Source: Christensenella sp. UBA767 (GTDB lineage Bacteria > Bacillota > Clostridia > Christensenellales > CAG-917). From it: a stretch of 11,152 nt of DNA. Made by a program: the position numbers and the translations under genes. The stretch lies in assembly GCA_002297185.1 (NCBI GenBank), contig DBJV01000001.1, positions 1 through 11,152 of the forward strand, given 5' to 3'. A model generated the notes under the pieces. That model was not told the origin of the DNA and ran no database searches. It saw only the letters and a program-made list of their open reading frames with translations. Numbering within the stretch: the stretch's first letter is position 1; each line of letters begins with the position of its first letter. Below, piece after piece: positions 1 to 7,700 of this stretch.

Positions 1-49
1 TATTTAGAGGAGTTACGACTGCGCTTTATTCATAGCGTCATTTATCCAA

Positions 50-79
50 ATAAAAAACGCCATCGCATCGCGGTGGCGT
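50..79 (-). terminator. Intrinsic terminator of the antiporter gene
   Basis: Positions 57-66 pair with 70-79 to give a 10-bp stem (one G-U wobble) around a 3-nt loop. Read on the minus strand, the stem is followed by a run of six T and then ATTT, which is the canonical rho-independent layout. It starts about 20 nt past the antiporter stop codon. On the plus strand the hairpin is followed by a weaker AAATTTTATT, so it might also stop transcription from a gene lying to the left of the window. Confidence 0.8.
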
Positions 80-100
80 AAATTTTATTCTTCCATATTT

Positions 101-1369
101 TTACTTTATTAAATCCTCGCGGATATACTCTTGGACGTCGGGGACGGGGGATTCCTTGCGGTAGGAGAGTTTGAGGAACAAGGGGGTGAGGAGGGAAGAT
201 ACTATGATGAGTATCAGGACGAAGGGCATAATCGAGGGGTCGATTATGTTGCTGTCAACGCCTTTTTGGGCGCAGACGAGGACGACTTCCGCTCTTGCCA
301 TCATACCGATGCCCACTCGCAGGCTGTCTTTGAAGGAATATTTGCAGATGAGCGAGCCGAGACCGCAGCCGAGAACTTTGCCGATAAGACCTGCGGCAAC
401 GAATGCAAAGCCGAAACCGACCATTGCAGGGGAGATTCCGCTAAAGTTGGCGTTGATGCCGATGTTGGCGAAGAATACGGGGGCGAAAATCATGTAGTTG
501 CTCACTTCCACCTTTCTGTCGATATAGCCTGCCTCGCTGAGCGTTGCGAGCATAATGCCTGCTACGTATGCGCCTGTGATATCCGCAACTCCGAACCATT
601 CTTCCGCCGCATATGCGAACAAGAATGCCATCGCAAAGCCGATAATGGGGATACGTCTATGATGTTCGGGGTGGCGTTTGAGGTAGTGTTTGAGAAGAAA
701 GTGCAGCACGAGACCGACGGAAATAGAGGCGGCGAAGAATCCTATCATTTTGCCGATTGCGATGCCTACGCCTTTGAGGTCGCTGCCTTTGTCGAGGCTT
801 ATGAAGAGGGAAAGAAGGATAACGCCTATGATGTCGTCGAGAATTGCCGCGGCGATAATCGAAGTGCCGACTTTTGAATTGATTTTGCCGAGTTCTTTGA
901 GGACTGCGACGGTGATGCTGACGGACGTTGCCGCCAAAATCGTGCCATAAAAGAGGTTGGTTATCACTTGGTGTTGGCTCATATCCTTAAAGCCGCCGTT
1001 GAAAGCCGCGGATACCAAAAATCCGAGACCGACGGGGAAGATTACGCCGAGCGAAGTGATTATAATCGAGGGGATGCCGCAAGTTTTGAATTGTTTTACG
1101 TCAGTTTCCAGACCTGCGGAGAACATAATCAATATGACGCCGATTTTTGCAAGGAATTTTAGTCCTTCGGTGGTATCTTCCGTGAAAATGCGCTGATTCG
1201 GGATAAGTTTGATAAGTCCCAAAAGTATGCCTGCAACAAGCATACCAACGACTTGCGGAAGTCCGATTTTTTTTCCGAGAAGAGAGAAAAGTTTGGTGCA
1301 AAGCAGTATCAATGCCAAGGGGAGAAGAATCTCGAAATAGGCGATGTCGGACATGATTTGCGTAAACAT
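101..1369 (-). CDS. CPA2-family cation:proton antiporter (Kef/NapA-like membrane domain)
   Basis: A 422-aa polytopic membrane protein, expected to exchange Na+ or K+ for H+ across the cytoplasmic membrane. Family marks in order: the N-terminal helix pair with KKIGLPQVVGMLVAGILLG (residues 33-51); the SAGLE segment (84-88) at the end of TM3; ATSVSITVAVLKELGK (147-162), typical of the unwound TM helix; a double aspartate in AAAILDDIIGV (D178, D179), the ion-binding pair seen in electrogenic members; and MMARAEVVLV (356-365) with the conserved Arg and Glu late in the protein. It ends after the membrane domain, with only about 20 hydrophilic residues and no TrkA-N/RCK regulatory domain. The ATG start is backed by AAGGAAG about 7 nt upstream; an internal Met6 is less well placed. 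It stands alone with its own promoter and terminator, divergent from the rest of the window. The transported cation cannot be read from the sequence. Confidence 0.93.
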   Translation of the reverse strand: MFTQIMSDIAYFEILLPLALILLCTKLFSLLGKKIGLPQVVGMLVAGILLGLIKLIPNQRIFTEDTTEGLKFLAKIGVILIMFSAGLETDVKQFKTCGIPSIIITSLGVIFPVGLGFLVSAAFNGGFKDMSQHQVITNLFYGTILAATSVSITVAVLKELGKINSKVGTSIIAAAILDDIIGVILLSLFISLDKGSDLKGVGIAIGKMIGFFAASISVGLVLHFLLKHYLKRHPEHHRRIPIIGFAMAFLFAYAAEEWFGVADITGAYVAGIMLATLSEAGYIDRKVEVSNYMIFAPVFFANIGINANFSGISPAMVGFGFAFVAAGLIGKVLGCGLGSLICKYSFKDSLRVGIGMMARAEVVLVCAQKGVDSNIIDPSIMPFVLILIIVSSLLTPLFLKLSYRKESPVPDVQEYIREDLIK

Positions 1370-1398
1370 AATTATACTTCCTTTGCGTTTATGTGATT

Positions 1399-1427
1399 GT
1401 TATACGCTCTTAAAAATTTTTCGTCAA
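1399..1427 (-). promoter_or_regulatory. Sigma-70-type promoter for the antiporter
   Basis: On the minus strand TTGACG (plus positions 1422-1427) lies exactly 17 nt from TATAAC (1399-1404), each 5 of 6 to consensus. The expected start of transcription is near 1392, giving a leader of about 23 nt that contains the ribosome binding site. The spacer includes the A5T5 run at 1412-1421. Confidence 0.75.
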
Positions 1428-1436
1428 GCGTTTTTG

Positions 1437-1460
1437 ATATGTAGCAAAACATATATTTTG
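1437..1460. promoter_or_regulatory. Overlapping inverted repeats upstream of the antiporter promoter (operator candidate)
   Basis: ATATGT (1437-1442) and ACATAT (1449-1454) form a perfect 6-bp dyad with a 6-nt gap. CAAAA (1445-1449) and TTTTG (1456-1460) form a second, overlapping dyad. The pair sits about 10 bp upstream of the antiporter -35 box, where an activator would bind. The region is AT-rich, so short dyads can arise by chance. Confidence 0.3.
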
Positions 1461-1534
1461 TTCGCAAAAACCATTAAAAACCCAATAAAAATTGTGCCTA
1501 ACCCCCCGTATGAGCCACAAAATATAGATTTTGA

Positions 1535-1563
1535 TTGACTTTATTATATATAGTTGTTAAAAT
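1535..1563 (+). promoter_or_regulatory. Sigma-70-type promoter for the small membrane protein, and perhaps the ABC operon
   Basis: TTGACT (1535-1540) is separated by exactly 17 nt from TAAAAT (1558-1563), each 5 of 6 to consensus, with an AT-rich spacer. Transcription would start near 1570 and give a leader of about 57 nt. No comparably good promoter was found between 2065 and 2173. This promoter may therefore also feed the ABC and surface-protein genes by read-through. Confidence 0.75.
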
Positions 1564-1598
1564 ACACATATAACTGCGCGCGAAAATGTCAGAAAAAT

Positions 1599-1618
1599 CA
1601 CGTACGCACGCACGCACG
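1599..1618 (+). repeat. CACG tetranucleotide tract in a 5' leader
   Basis: Five tetranucleotide units run in a row: CACG, TACG, then CACG three times. The 20 nt alternate strictly between pyrimidine and purine. The tract abuts the GGAG ribosome binding site (1618-1621) of the following TTG-start gene, so a change in unit number would alter the leader but not the reading frame. Confidence 0.7.
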
Positions 1619-1629
1619 GAGCAGAATTG
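1618..1629 (+). promoter_or_regulatory. Ribosome binding site that selects a TTG start
   Basis: GGAG at 1618-1621 is 5 nt from TTG at 1627. The frame has no in-frame ATG until residue 59, inside the second hydrophobic segment, so the TTG with this site is the only sensible start. Confidence 0.6.
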
Positions 1630-2064
1630 GATTTTCTATCGTTCCTGACCGAAGTCACGTCCTTTATCGTCGGGCTTGCCAAGACGATTGCAGGGCTTGC
1701 GGCAGTCGGATGCATATTTTTACTGATAAGACTTTTGCCTAGTCGCATTCGCGGATTCGTATCGGCGATTGCAACTTCGCTTTTGGTTTTTGCACTGTTC
1801 AAGAGCATGGTGCAACAGTTTACCTTTTTCGCGATTAAAACGTCAATTCTCTACATAGCGCTTATCAACATTACGGCACTTACCGTATTGTTCGGATTAT
1901 ATTTTGCAACGTATTGCGGATTCGTATTTTCAAGCGTAGGTCGCAATACCGACAACACTTTTACGCCGCCCGATAAGTGGGGTGACGTTTATCACTCTTC
2001 AAGGCACGACGATATAGTCGCGTCCAATTCTTATTTGCGGATTTCACCCGTTATTTTGCAATAA
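1627..2064 (+). CDS. Small three-helix membrane protein of unknown function
   Basis: A 145-aa protein that I do not recognise. It is dominated by three hydrophobic stretches at about residues 13-38, 42-62 and 68-105, the last long enough for one extended helix or two close ones. A hydrophilic tail of about 35 residues follows, with charged and aromatic residues (PPDKWGDVYHSSRHDD at about 115-130). No catalytic motif or signal peptide is visible. The TTG start is supported by a GGAG site, and a consensus-like promoter lies 64 nt upstream of the start. The next gene, an ABC ATPase, starts 109 nt downstream on the same strand. Co-transcription with the ABC operon is possible but not shown, because the spacer contains hairpins. 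The clean open frame, ribosome binding site, promoter and membrane profile favour a real gene. Confidence 0.72.
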   Translation: MDFLSFLTEVTSFIVGLAKTIAGLAAVGCIFLLIRLLPSRIRGFVSAIATSLLVFALFKSMVQQFTFFAIKTSILYIALINITALTVLFGLYFATYCGFVFSSVGRNTDNTFTPPDKWGDVYHSSRHDDIVASNSYLRISPVILQ

Positions 2065-2076
2065 TTTTATTTTCTT

Positions 2077-2108
2077 CTCGGAGACGGCATTTTTGCGCCG
2101 TTTTCGGG
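2077..2108 (+). promoter_or_regulatory. Hairpin after the small membrane protein gene (weak terminator or leader structure)
   Basis: Positions 2077-2088 can pair with 2097-2108 as a 12-bp stem with three G-U wobbles and an 8-nt loop. The core ACGGC/GCCGT is perfect. The T run lies inside the 3' arm and the stem is followed by CTACACA. It is therefore not a textbook terminator, and partial read-through into the ABC genes would be expected. Confidence 0.45.
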
Positions 2109-2118
2109 CTACACATAA

Positions 2119-2147
2119 GCGCGCGTGCGCGCGTATATGCGCACGCA
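2119..2147 (+). repeat. 29-nt alternating purine-pyrimidine tract with a GC hairpin (Z-DNA candidate)
   Basis: Every base from 2119 to 2147 alternates purine and pyrimidine, mostly as GC and CA/TG steps with a short TATAT in the middle. GCGTGCGC (2123-2130) and GCGCACGC (2139-2146) are perfect reverse complements around an 8-nt loop. The element ends 11 nt before the AGGAG site of the ABC ATPase gene (2159-2163). It could fold in the mRNA leader or adopt a left-handed form in supercoiled DNA. No T tract follows, so it is not a terminator. Confidence 0.75.
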
Positions 2148-2173
2148 ATTAAAACTTCAGGAGAAAAATCACA

Positions 2174-3058
2174 ATGTTAAAAGTTGAAAATCTGAAAAAG
2201 ACATATCCAAAGAGCGACAGAGTCGCAGTTGACAATATTTCGTTTGAATTGAAACCCGGTGAAATTTTCGGTTTCCTCGGACAAAACGGCGCAGGTAAAT
2301 CCACCACGATTAAGTGCCTTACGGGTATCTTGCCATTTGACAGCGGCACGATTACCATTTGCGGTCACGACATCGTGAAAGAGCCGATCAAAGCCAAAAT
2401 GGAAATGGGTTACGTCCCCGATAACCACTCCGTGTATGAAAAACTTACGGGTAGGGAATACGTCAACTACGTCGCAGACCTTTACAAAGTTCCTGCGCTC
2501 GTGAGAACGGAAAGAATTGACAGATACGCCAAACTCTTCAAACTCGAGGCGGCTATTGACAGACAAATCAAATCCTACTCGCACGGTATGAAACAAAAAA
2601 TCTGCATCATCGCCGCACTCATTCACGATCCCAAACTTTGGGTGCTTGACGAGCCGATGATGGGTCTCGATCCGCAATCTACGGCGGAAATCATCTCTTA
2701 TATGAGAGAGCATTGCGCAAAGGGCAACACGGTATTCTTCTCGAGCCACAACCTCGACCTCGTTAAGAAACTTTGCCACAGAGCCGCAATCGTCAACGAC
2801 GGACACCTCATCGACATAATCGACCTTGCAGGCAACGACAAAAACAAGGCAAACCTCGAAGAGACGTTCTTCCGTGTTACGGGTACGTACGAGCAAAGAT
2901 TGTTTGAGGACTACGTTGCGCAAGAGAGCGCGGATATGCGCCCGGACATCCCCTCCGTTCAAGACGTGGAAGAAATCGTTGACGCACAAGACGTGGAAGG
3001 AATTATCAATCCGCAAAACGCCACAGAAGATAACAACTCGGAGGAAGAGCAAAAATGA
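2174..3058 (+). CDS. ABC transporter ATP-binding protein (ABC-2 type)
   Basis: A 294-aa cytoplasmic ATPase that powers the adjacent permease. Walker A is GQNGAGKST (residues 36-44), the signature is the degenerate YSHGMKQ (135-141) common in ABC-2 exporters, Walker B is LWVLDE (155-160), the D-loop is GLDP (164-167) and the switch His is H192. The Q-loop glutamine is replaced by Asp in GYVPDNHSVYEKLTG (79-93), as is common in this subfamily. The nucleotide-binding domain ends near residue 225. The last 40 or so residues are acidic, with an imperfect repeat QDVEEIV/QDVEGII (263-278), a tail beyond what the fold needs. ATG is preceded by AGGAG 10 nt upstream. The stop overlaps the start of the permease gene (ATGA), so the two are translationally coupled. 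The substrate and the direction of transport are not evident; export is usual for the type. Confidence 0.95.
   Translation: MLKVENLKKTYPKSDRVAVDNISFELKPGEIFGFLGQNGAGKSTTIKCLTGILPFDSGTITICGHDIVKEPIKAKMEMGYVPDNHSVYEKLTGREYVNYVADLYKVPALVRTERIDRYAKLFKLEAAIDRQIKSYSHGMKQKICIIAALIHDPKLWVLDEPMMGLDPQSTAEIISYMREHCAKGNTVFFSSHNLDLVKKLCHRAAIVNDGHLIDIIDLAGNDKNKANLEETFFRVTGTYEQRLFEDYVAQESADMRPDIPSVQDVEEIVDAQDVEGIINPQNATEDNNSEEEQK
2960..2999 (+). repeat. Short direct repeat in the ATPase C-terminal tail
   Basis: CAAGACGTGGAAG occurs at 2960-2972 and again at 2987-2999, a 27-nt period that keeps the frame and duplicates a nine-residue unit. It looks like a small in-frame tandem duplication that lengthened the acidic tail. 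Confidence 0.7.
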
Positions 3059-4764
3059 AAGGCGAATTCTCAATGCAAAGCGTGAGAACGCTGTTCCGCC
3101 TCGACCTCAAATCGAGATTCGGTTCCACGCAAAAGACCACGCCGCTTAAAAAGTTGGCGCAATACGGCAACTATCTGTTTTTCCTTATAGTTTATGCCGT
3201 GCTTGCGGTGGGCGTATATTATCTCACAAACGTATTCGTAAGACGTTCGGGATTGCGTATGGAATTCTTGGTTATTGCAGCGACGCTGACAATAAGCCTT
3301 GCAACCATTATAGCAACGGGCAACGTCATCAAAAACCTGTATCAAAACGGCGATAACGAGATGCTTTTGCGTTTCCCCGTAAGCGGAAAAGAAATCCTCG
3401 TTGCAAAATCCATTTACTGCTATCTGCACAATCTCGTGGTGTGCTTGCTCACGATGTTGCCGTTCTATATCTCGTTCGGCATTATCACAGGCGCACGCGT
3501 GGGCGACTATTTCTCGTATATAGGCATCACGCTGCTTTCCACGCTCGTGCCGTTCTTTATCGCAAACATCATTGCCGTCCCCGTTATGAAGGTTATGAAT
3601 GCGGTGAAGAATCAGTTTTTGCTCATACTTATACTCACAATCATCGTCGTGTGCGTGGTGTTTGCGTTCTATCTCGTATCGCTCGGAAACGTGCTTACGT
3701 ACCTCAAGGACTCAAAGCAAACCATTTTCTCGGCGGACATGATTGCGAGATATCAAAAGTTTGCACGCAACGCATATCCCTTCAATTGGTATGCGGAGAT
3801 TATCAACGGCAAGATTTACGGCGGACTTTCGGCAGGTAAATACGCACTCAGATTCTTGTATCTCATCCTCATCAACGGAGCGTTGGGCGTTGCCGCTTAC
3901 TTCGTTACCACGAGGGAATACTACAAGACAATCCTTTACGGAATCGAGACTCAAAAGGCGTCCTTCAAAAAGAAAATCAAAGACGTGCGCCGTCCCGTGT
4001 CATACGCGCTTTTCAGACGTGAGTTTTATCTCATCTTGAGAAGTTTCAACTATTCCTTCCAATACTTCGCAATGGCGTTTGCGGCTCCGGTAATGGTGTT
4101 CTACTGCAACCGTCTTGCCGCGTCTATGGGAACGAAGAGCATAGGCGCAGACATTATGCCAGGACTTACGCTCATGGTTATCGCGCTCTTTATCACGATA
4201 ATCGTGTCGTTTGCATCCACCTGCATTTCAAGAGAAGGCGCGTGTTTCTATCACACTAAGGTCATTCCCGTAAGTTATACGCATCAAATCCTCGTCAAGT
4301 TCTTCCTTTACTCCTTGACGGGTACGATATCCAACGCATTGTGCTGCGCACTCTCGGGCGGTTATTACTCGAGCGAGGCAGGCGGCAGAGTGCTTTCCGC
4401 TCTTGACGTCGGAGCAATCTTCGGCATTGCGGAAATGCTCGTCATAAGCCTTACAAGCCTCAGCATGCTCGCCGATATCAAATCGCCTACGTTCAACGTG
4501 TCGGGCGACGGCGAGTTGGTGTCCGCCAACAAGAACGTTGCGCTTGCAATGACCATAGGTATCTTGGTTGCCGTTATATACGGATTGTTCACGATGATTT
4601 TCAGTTTCTTGCCCTTGACGATAGGCGGAAAAACCATTATCGCAGCAGGCGATACCAATACGATTTACCTCATTTTGAGCGTCGTGTCGCTCATCTTGCT
4701 CGGCGGATCGCTCGCAGGCTTGTTCGTCAATCTCAACAAGAAATATATGAACATCATTCCGTAA
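3055..4764 (+). CDS. ABC transporter permease, about 12 membrane helices (ABC-2-like exporter)
   Basis: A 569-aa integral membrane protein. Hydrophobic segments lie at about residues 38-61, 69-92, 119-146, 152-178, 187-210, 266-285, 333-353, 367-388, 411-434, 450-472, 495-522 and 536-559. Two similar cytoplasmic elements, LLRFPVSGKEILVAKS (104-119) and HTKVIPVSYTHQILVK (400-415), stand in matching places before helices. This suggests two related halves, each with a coupling segment for the ATPase. ADIKSPTFN (473-481) resembles the Asp-x-x-x-Pro stretch found in large Firmicutes ABC exporter permeases. The start overlaps the ATPase stop by 4 nt and has GGAGG 10 nt upstream. The gene ends 17 nt before the first giant surface protein gene. 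This is a full-length two-half permease, so one copy with two ATPase subunits is the likely assembly. The substrate is unknown. Confidence 0.88.
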   Translation: MKGEFSMQSVRTLFRLDLKSRFGSTQKTTPLKKLAQYGNYLFFLIVYAVLAVGVYYLTNVFVRRSGLRMEFLVIAATLTISLATIIATGNVIKNLYQNGDNEMLLRFPVSGKEILVAKSIYCYLHNLVVCLLTMLPFYISFGIITGARVGDYFSYIGITLLSTLVPFFIANIIAVPVMKVMNAVKNQFLLILILTIIVVCVVFAFYLVSLGNVLTYLKDSKQTIFSADMIARYQKFARNAYPFNWYAEIINGKIYGGLSAGKYALRFLYLILINGALGVAAYFVTTREYYKTILYGIETQKASFKKKIKDVRRPVSYALFRREFYLILRSFNYSFQYFAMAFAAPVMVFYCNRLAASMGTKSIGADIMPGLTLMVIALFITIIVSFASTCISREGACFYHTKVIPVSYTHQILVKFFLYSLTGTISNALCCALSGGYYSSEAGGRVLSALDVGAIFGIAEMLVISLTSLSMLADIKSPTFNVSGDGELVSANKNVALAMTIGILVAVIYGLFTMIFSFLPLTIGGKTIIAAGDTNTIYLILSVVSLILLGGSLAGLFVNLNKKYMNIIP

Positions 4765-4781
4765 GTCATAGGTAGAAAAGT

Positions 4782-7700
4782 ATGAAAAAAGTAATGATAG
4801 GTATTCTCATCCTCATCCCGATAATCATCGTGTTTATAGTCGCGATGGTTTCGGCGATCGTATCTACGCAGGCGTGGATATCAGTCGAGGATTTGAAACT
4901 TCAAATAAAGGGTACGGAAACGGAGGCGGAGACCGTCACTTATTCGCTGGACGAAATCGATTCGGGCTTGGTGAATTTGTATGACAAGATCGACGTCGTG
5001 GTATTGCCCGAAAAAGCCAACAAGTACGTTATCGAGTGGCAAATCGTGGGGGATATCACTTATACCGACCAAGACTATAAGACAAAATACGACAAATATC
5101 TGCAAGAGTACGCCGCAAAGAAAGCGGAACTTGAAAGCAGGGTATATCCCAACTTTACGGACGCAAACGAGCAAAGAGCGTTCAACAACGCATCGATAAA
5201 GTACGGTTCGACAGCAGACTCTGCAAAGATAATCTCCGCTATGGCGAACGAACTTGTGGATATGGTGTATCCGGCGGCGTGTTTCGTGGATTCTTTCGGC
5301 GACGAGACGACTTCCAACAGTTCGGGACAAATCAGATTGTCTTGGTATTGCCATTTCACGGTCAAAGTCACGGCAGAGAACGTGTCCAAAACGCTTTTGG
5401 TGTCCGTTGGCGGCGACAACGTTAAGACCGTAACGGTCTCAAACCTCAATGGCGACGACAAGACGACGCTCGCTGTTGGCGAGTCCAAACGCATTACGGC
5501 AAGTTATACGCCTATTGACAGTATCGTCAATTACACCGTTTGGAATGCGCTCGATCCAGATATCGCAACGATTGACCAAAACGGCGTTATCACCGCAAAG
5601 AAAGCAGGCACTGCAAGATTTACGATGCAGGCAAGCGTGCATTCCACGGATAAGTCGGACAATATCCAATACGTCACGAGCAACGTTTATACTTTGCAAA
5701 TCGTGGCGGAGGGCGCAAGTTCGGTGTTCGGTTCCAAGTTGATGGCACACAAGCGTTCCTATTCGCTTGCGGAACTCGGCATAAACGACGACGTTACGAG
5801 CGTAGAAGGCGCAACGATAGTGGAGGGCGAACTTGTGGCAAACGAGGGCGCAACTCAAATCGTGCTTACGACGGAGAACGGCACTTTGACCGTGGATATT
5901 TGCGACGAGAACGCAATTGCAATTCAAAACGCAGATTTCTTTGAAAAAGACAGCAATTACGTCGTGGCGGTTGACGAACATACGCTCAAACTCAGCGCAA
6001 TCTGGGCGTCCGTGTTTAAGGACGGCGTACCCGAAGTTACTTGGTCGTCAAGCAACGAGGACGTTGCAACGGTCAACGAAAGAGGCGAAGTGCAGGGCGT
6101 GGGCGTCGGCAACGTGGTTATTACTGCTCAATGCGGCGAATATCAAACGCAAATCGAACTTAACGTGCAATATAAGATTGCATCCTTGCAATTGCGCACA
6201 TCCAACGCGTCTTTGGCAGTCGGTCTCGCGCGCGAAACCGTATTTGCAAGCGAAAGATACGTTGATTTGGCAACCAACGGCAATGCAAAAGAGCCTAACT
6301 ACACGAACATAGTTGTACTCGGCGAGCCGAAGAACGCTACGATTGATCAATTGAGAGCGTTCTATGCGGCATACATTTTTGAGATAGTGGAAGGCGGCGA
6401 ATACGCACACTTCGACAGCGAGGACGTAAACAAACTCGTGTTCAATCCCGAAACACTCAAGTTGCTCGAAACAAAGGATAATCTCAAGACTGTCAAAGTG
6501 AAAGTCAGCGCAAAATATCCAAAGCACGAAGGTAGATTGGAATATACGCAAGAGATTGTGGATATCAAAGTTACGCACGGCGTGGCTGTGTATAACATGG
6601 AAGAATTACACCAAGCTGGACTTGACCAAAAGGACTACACGGGCGTAAACGCAATTTACGACAGAGTGCCTGACGCAAAACTTTACGATAAAATTATAAA
6701 CGCACTTGATAACGATTGCCCCGAAAATCTTATCGCGCCCGAAAAGATATTCGAGCATACGGTGGCGGCGACCAATGATAAGTACGAAGTGTGGACAAAC
6801 CCGACATCTAAACGCACGTATTCCATTTCTCTTATGGCAAACTGCGCATTCGATACGACCACTAACGAGGACGGAACGCCTGCGCATATTGTCAACTGGC
6901 AAGAGCGTCCCGAGTTTTACGGCGACGTATATGGAAACAACAGAATGATATCGGCAATCACCGGTCAAATCGACGGCGAGCTTATCAGAATCTCCTGGGG
7001 TAACGTCAAGATAAGCAACGTCATTTTGCGTGCAAACACCACGCCCGAAAGCGGCGAAATTTCCACGGACGATACGCTTTCTTTCAAAGGAAGAATCGCA
7101 AGAGTGGGCAGCGACATGCATTGGGATTGGTATCGTCTTGAAAACGTCAAATTTGAATACTGCATTCTCGAAAACGGTCAAGAAGGTCTTGACGTGCGCA
7201 ATACCAACATCACGTTTGACGGATGTATCATCCGCAACCTTATGTCTTGCGGTTTGAGCATTATGAACAAGATGTATACGGACGATAGCGGCATTATTCA
7301 CCCGTTCTATTGCCACGTGAATTTCCACAACTTCATTTCGTCCAATACGCTTGCATCCGTGCTTGTGGCGACGTTTGAGACGTTTACGTATTCGGGTACG
7401 AACAAGGGTAGATTCGTAAAAGACGACCTCGAGAAGAATCAGCAATATTTCACGGAATACTTTGCAAAACCCGATTCGACGAAAGAGAGAGAAAGACATA
7501 ACTTTGAACTCAATCAATCGGGAATTTTGGAAGTATATAACTGGCAAAATATAGAATATGCGTCCGTATTCGACACGGGCAACACGGCACTTAACAAGAT
7601 CATCACGGAACAAACGTCTATGATTATTCGCGACAATCCGACCTTTGAGAAATACAGATATATCGACAAAGACGGCACTTGCTACGTACACGTTGCGTTT

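Noticed and set aside
1..81. Plus-strand frame open from base 1 to a TAA at 79-81, and another ending at TAG 33-35, as possible 3' ends of an upstream gene
   Set aside because: Fewer than 30 codons each, with no recognisable sequence. The first would end inside the terminator stem. Neither can be supported without the sequence to the left.
131..877. Long open frame on the plus strand opposite the antiporter
   Set aside because: Its product is rich in Cys, His, Asp and Arg with no plausible domain. It is the antisense of a well-supported membrane protein.
1404..1431. ACGCT...AGCGT dyad around the A5T5 run in the antiporter promoter spacer
   Set aside because: The outer arms and the central palindrome have different centres by 1 nt and the arms are only 5 bp, so it is probably chance.
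2050..2173. A promoter immediately upstream of the ABC ATPase gene
   Set aside because: TTGCAA (2056-2061) and TTGCGC (2093-2098) have no acceptable -10 box at 16-18 nt. A weak or alternative-sigma promoter cannot be excluded but is not supported.
2177..3073. Minus-strand frame of about 300 codons opposite the ABC ATPase
   Set aside because: The sense strand carries a complete ABC ATPase motif set; the antisense product shows no domain.
6606..7691. Long open frames on the minus strand inside the two giant genes (also 8407-9396)
   Set aside because: The products are Arg/His/Cys/Val-rich antisense translations, similar in both paralogues only because the sense strands are similar. They have no convincing ribosome binding site or operon context.
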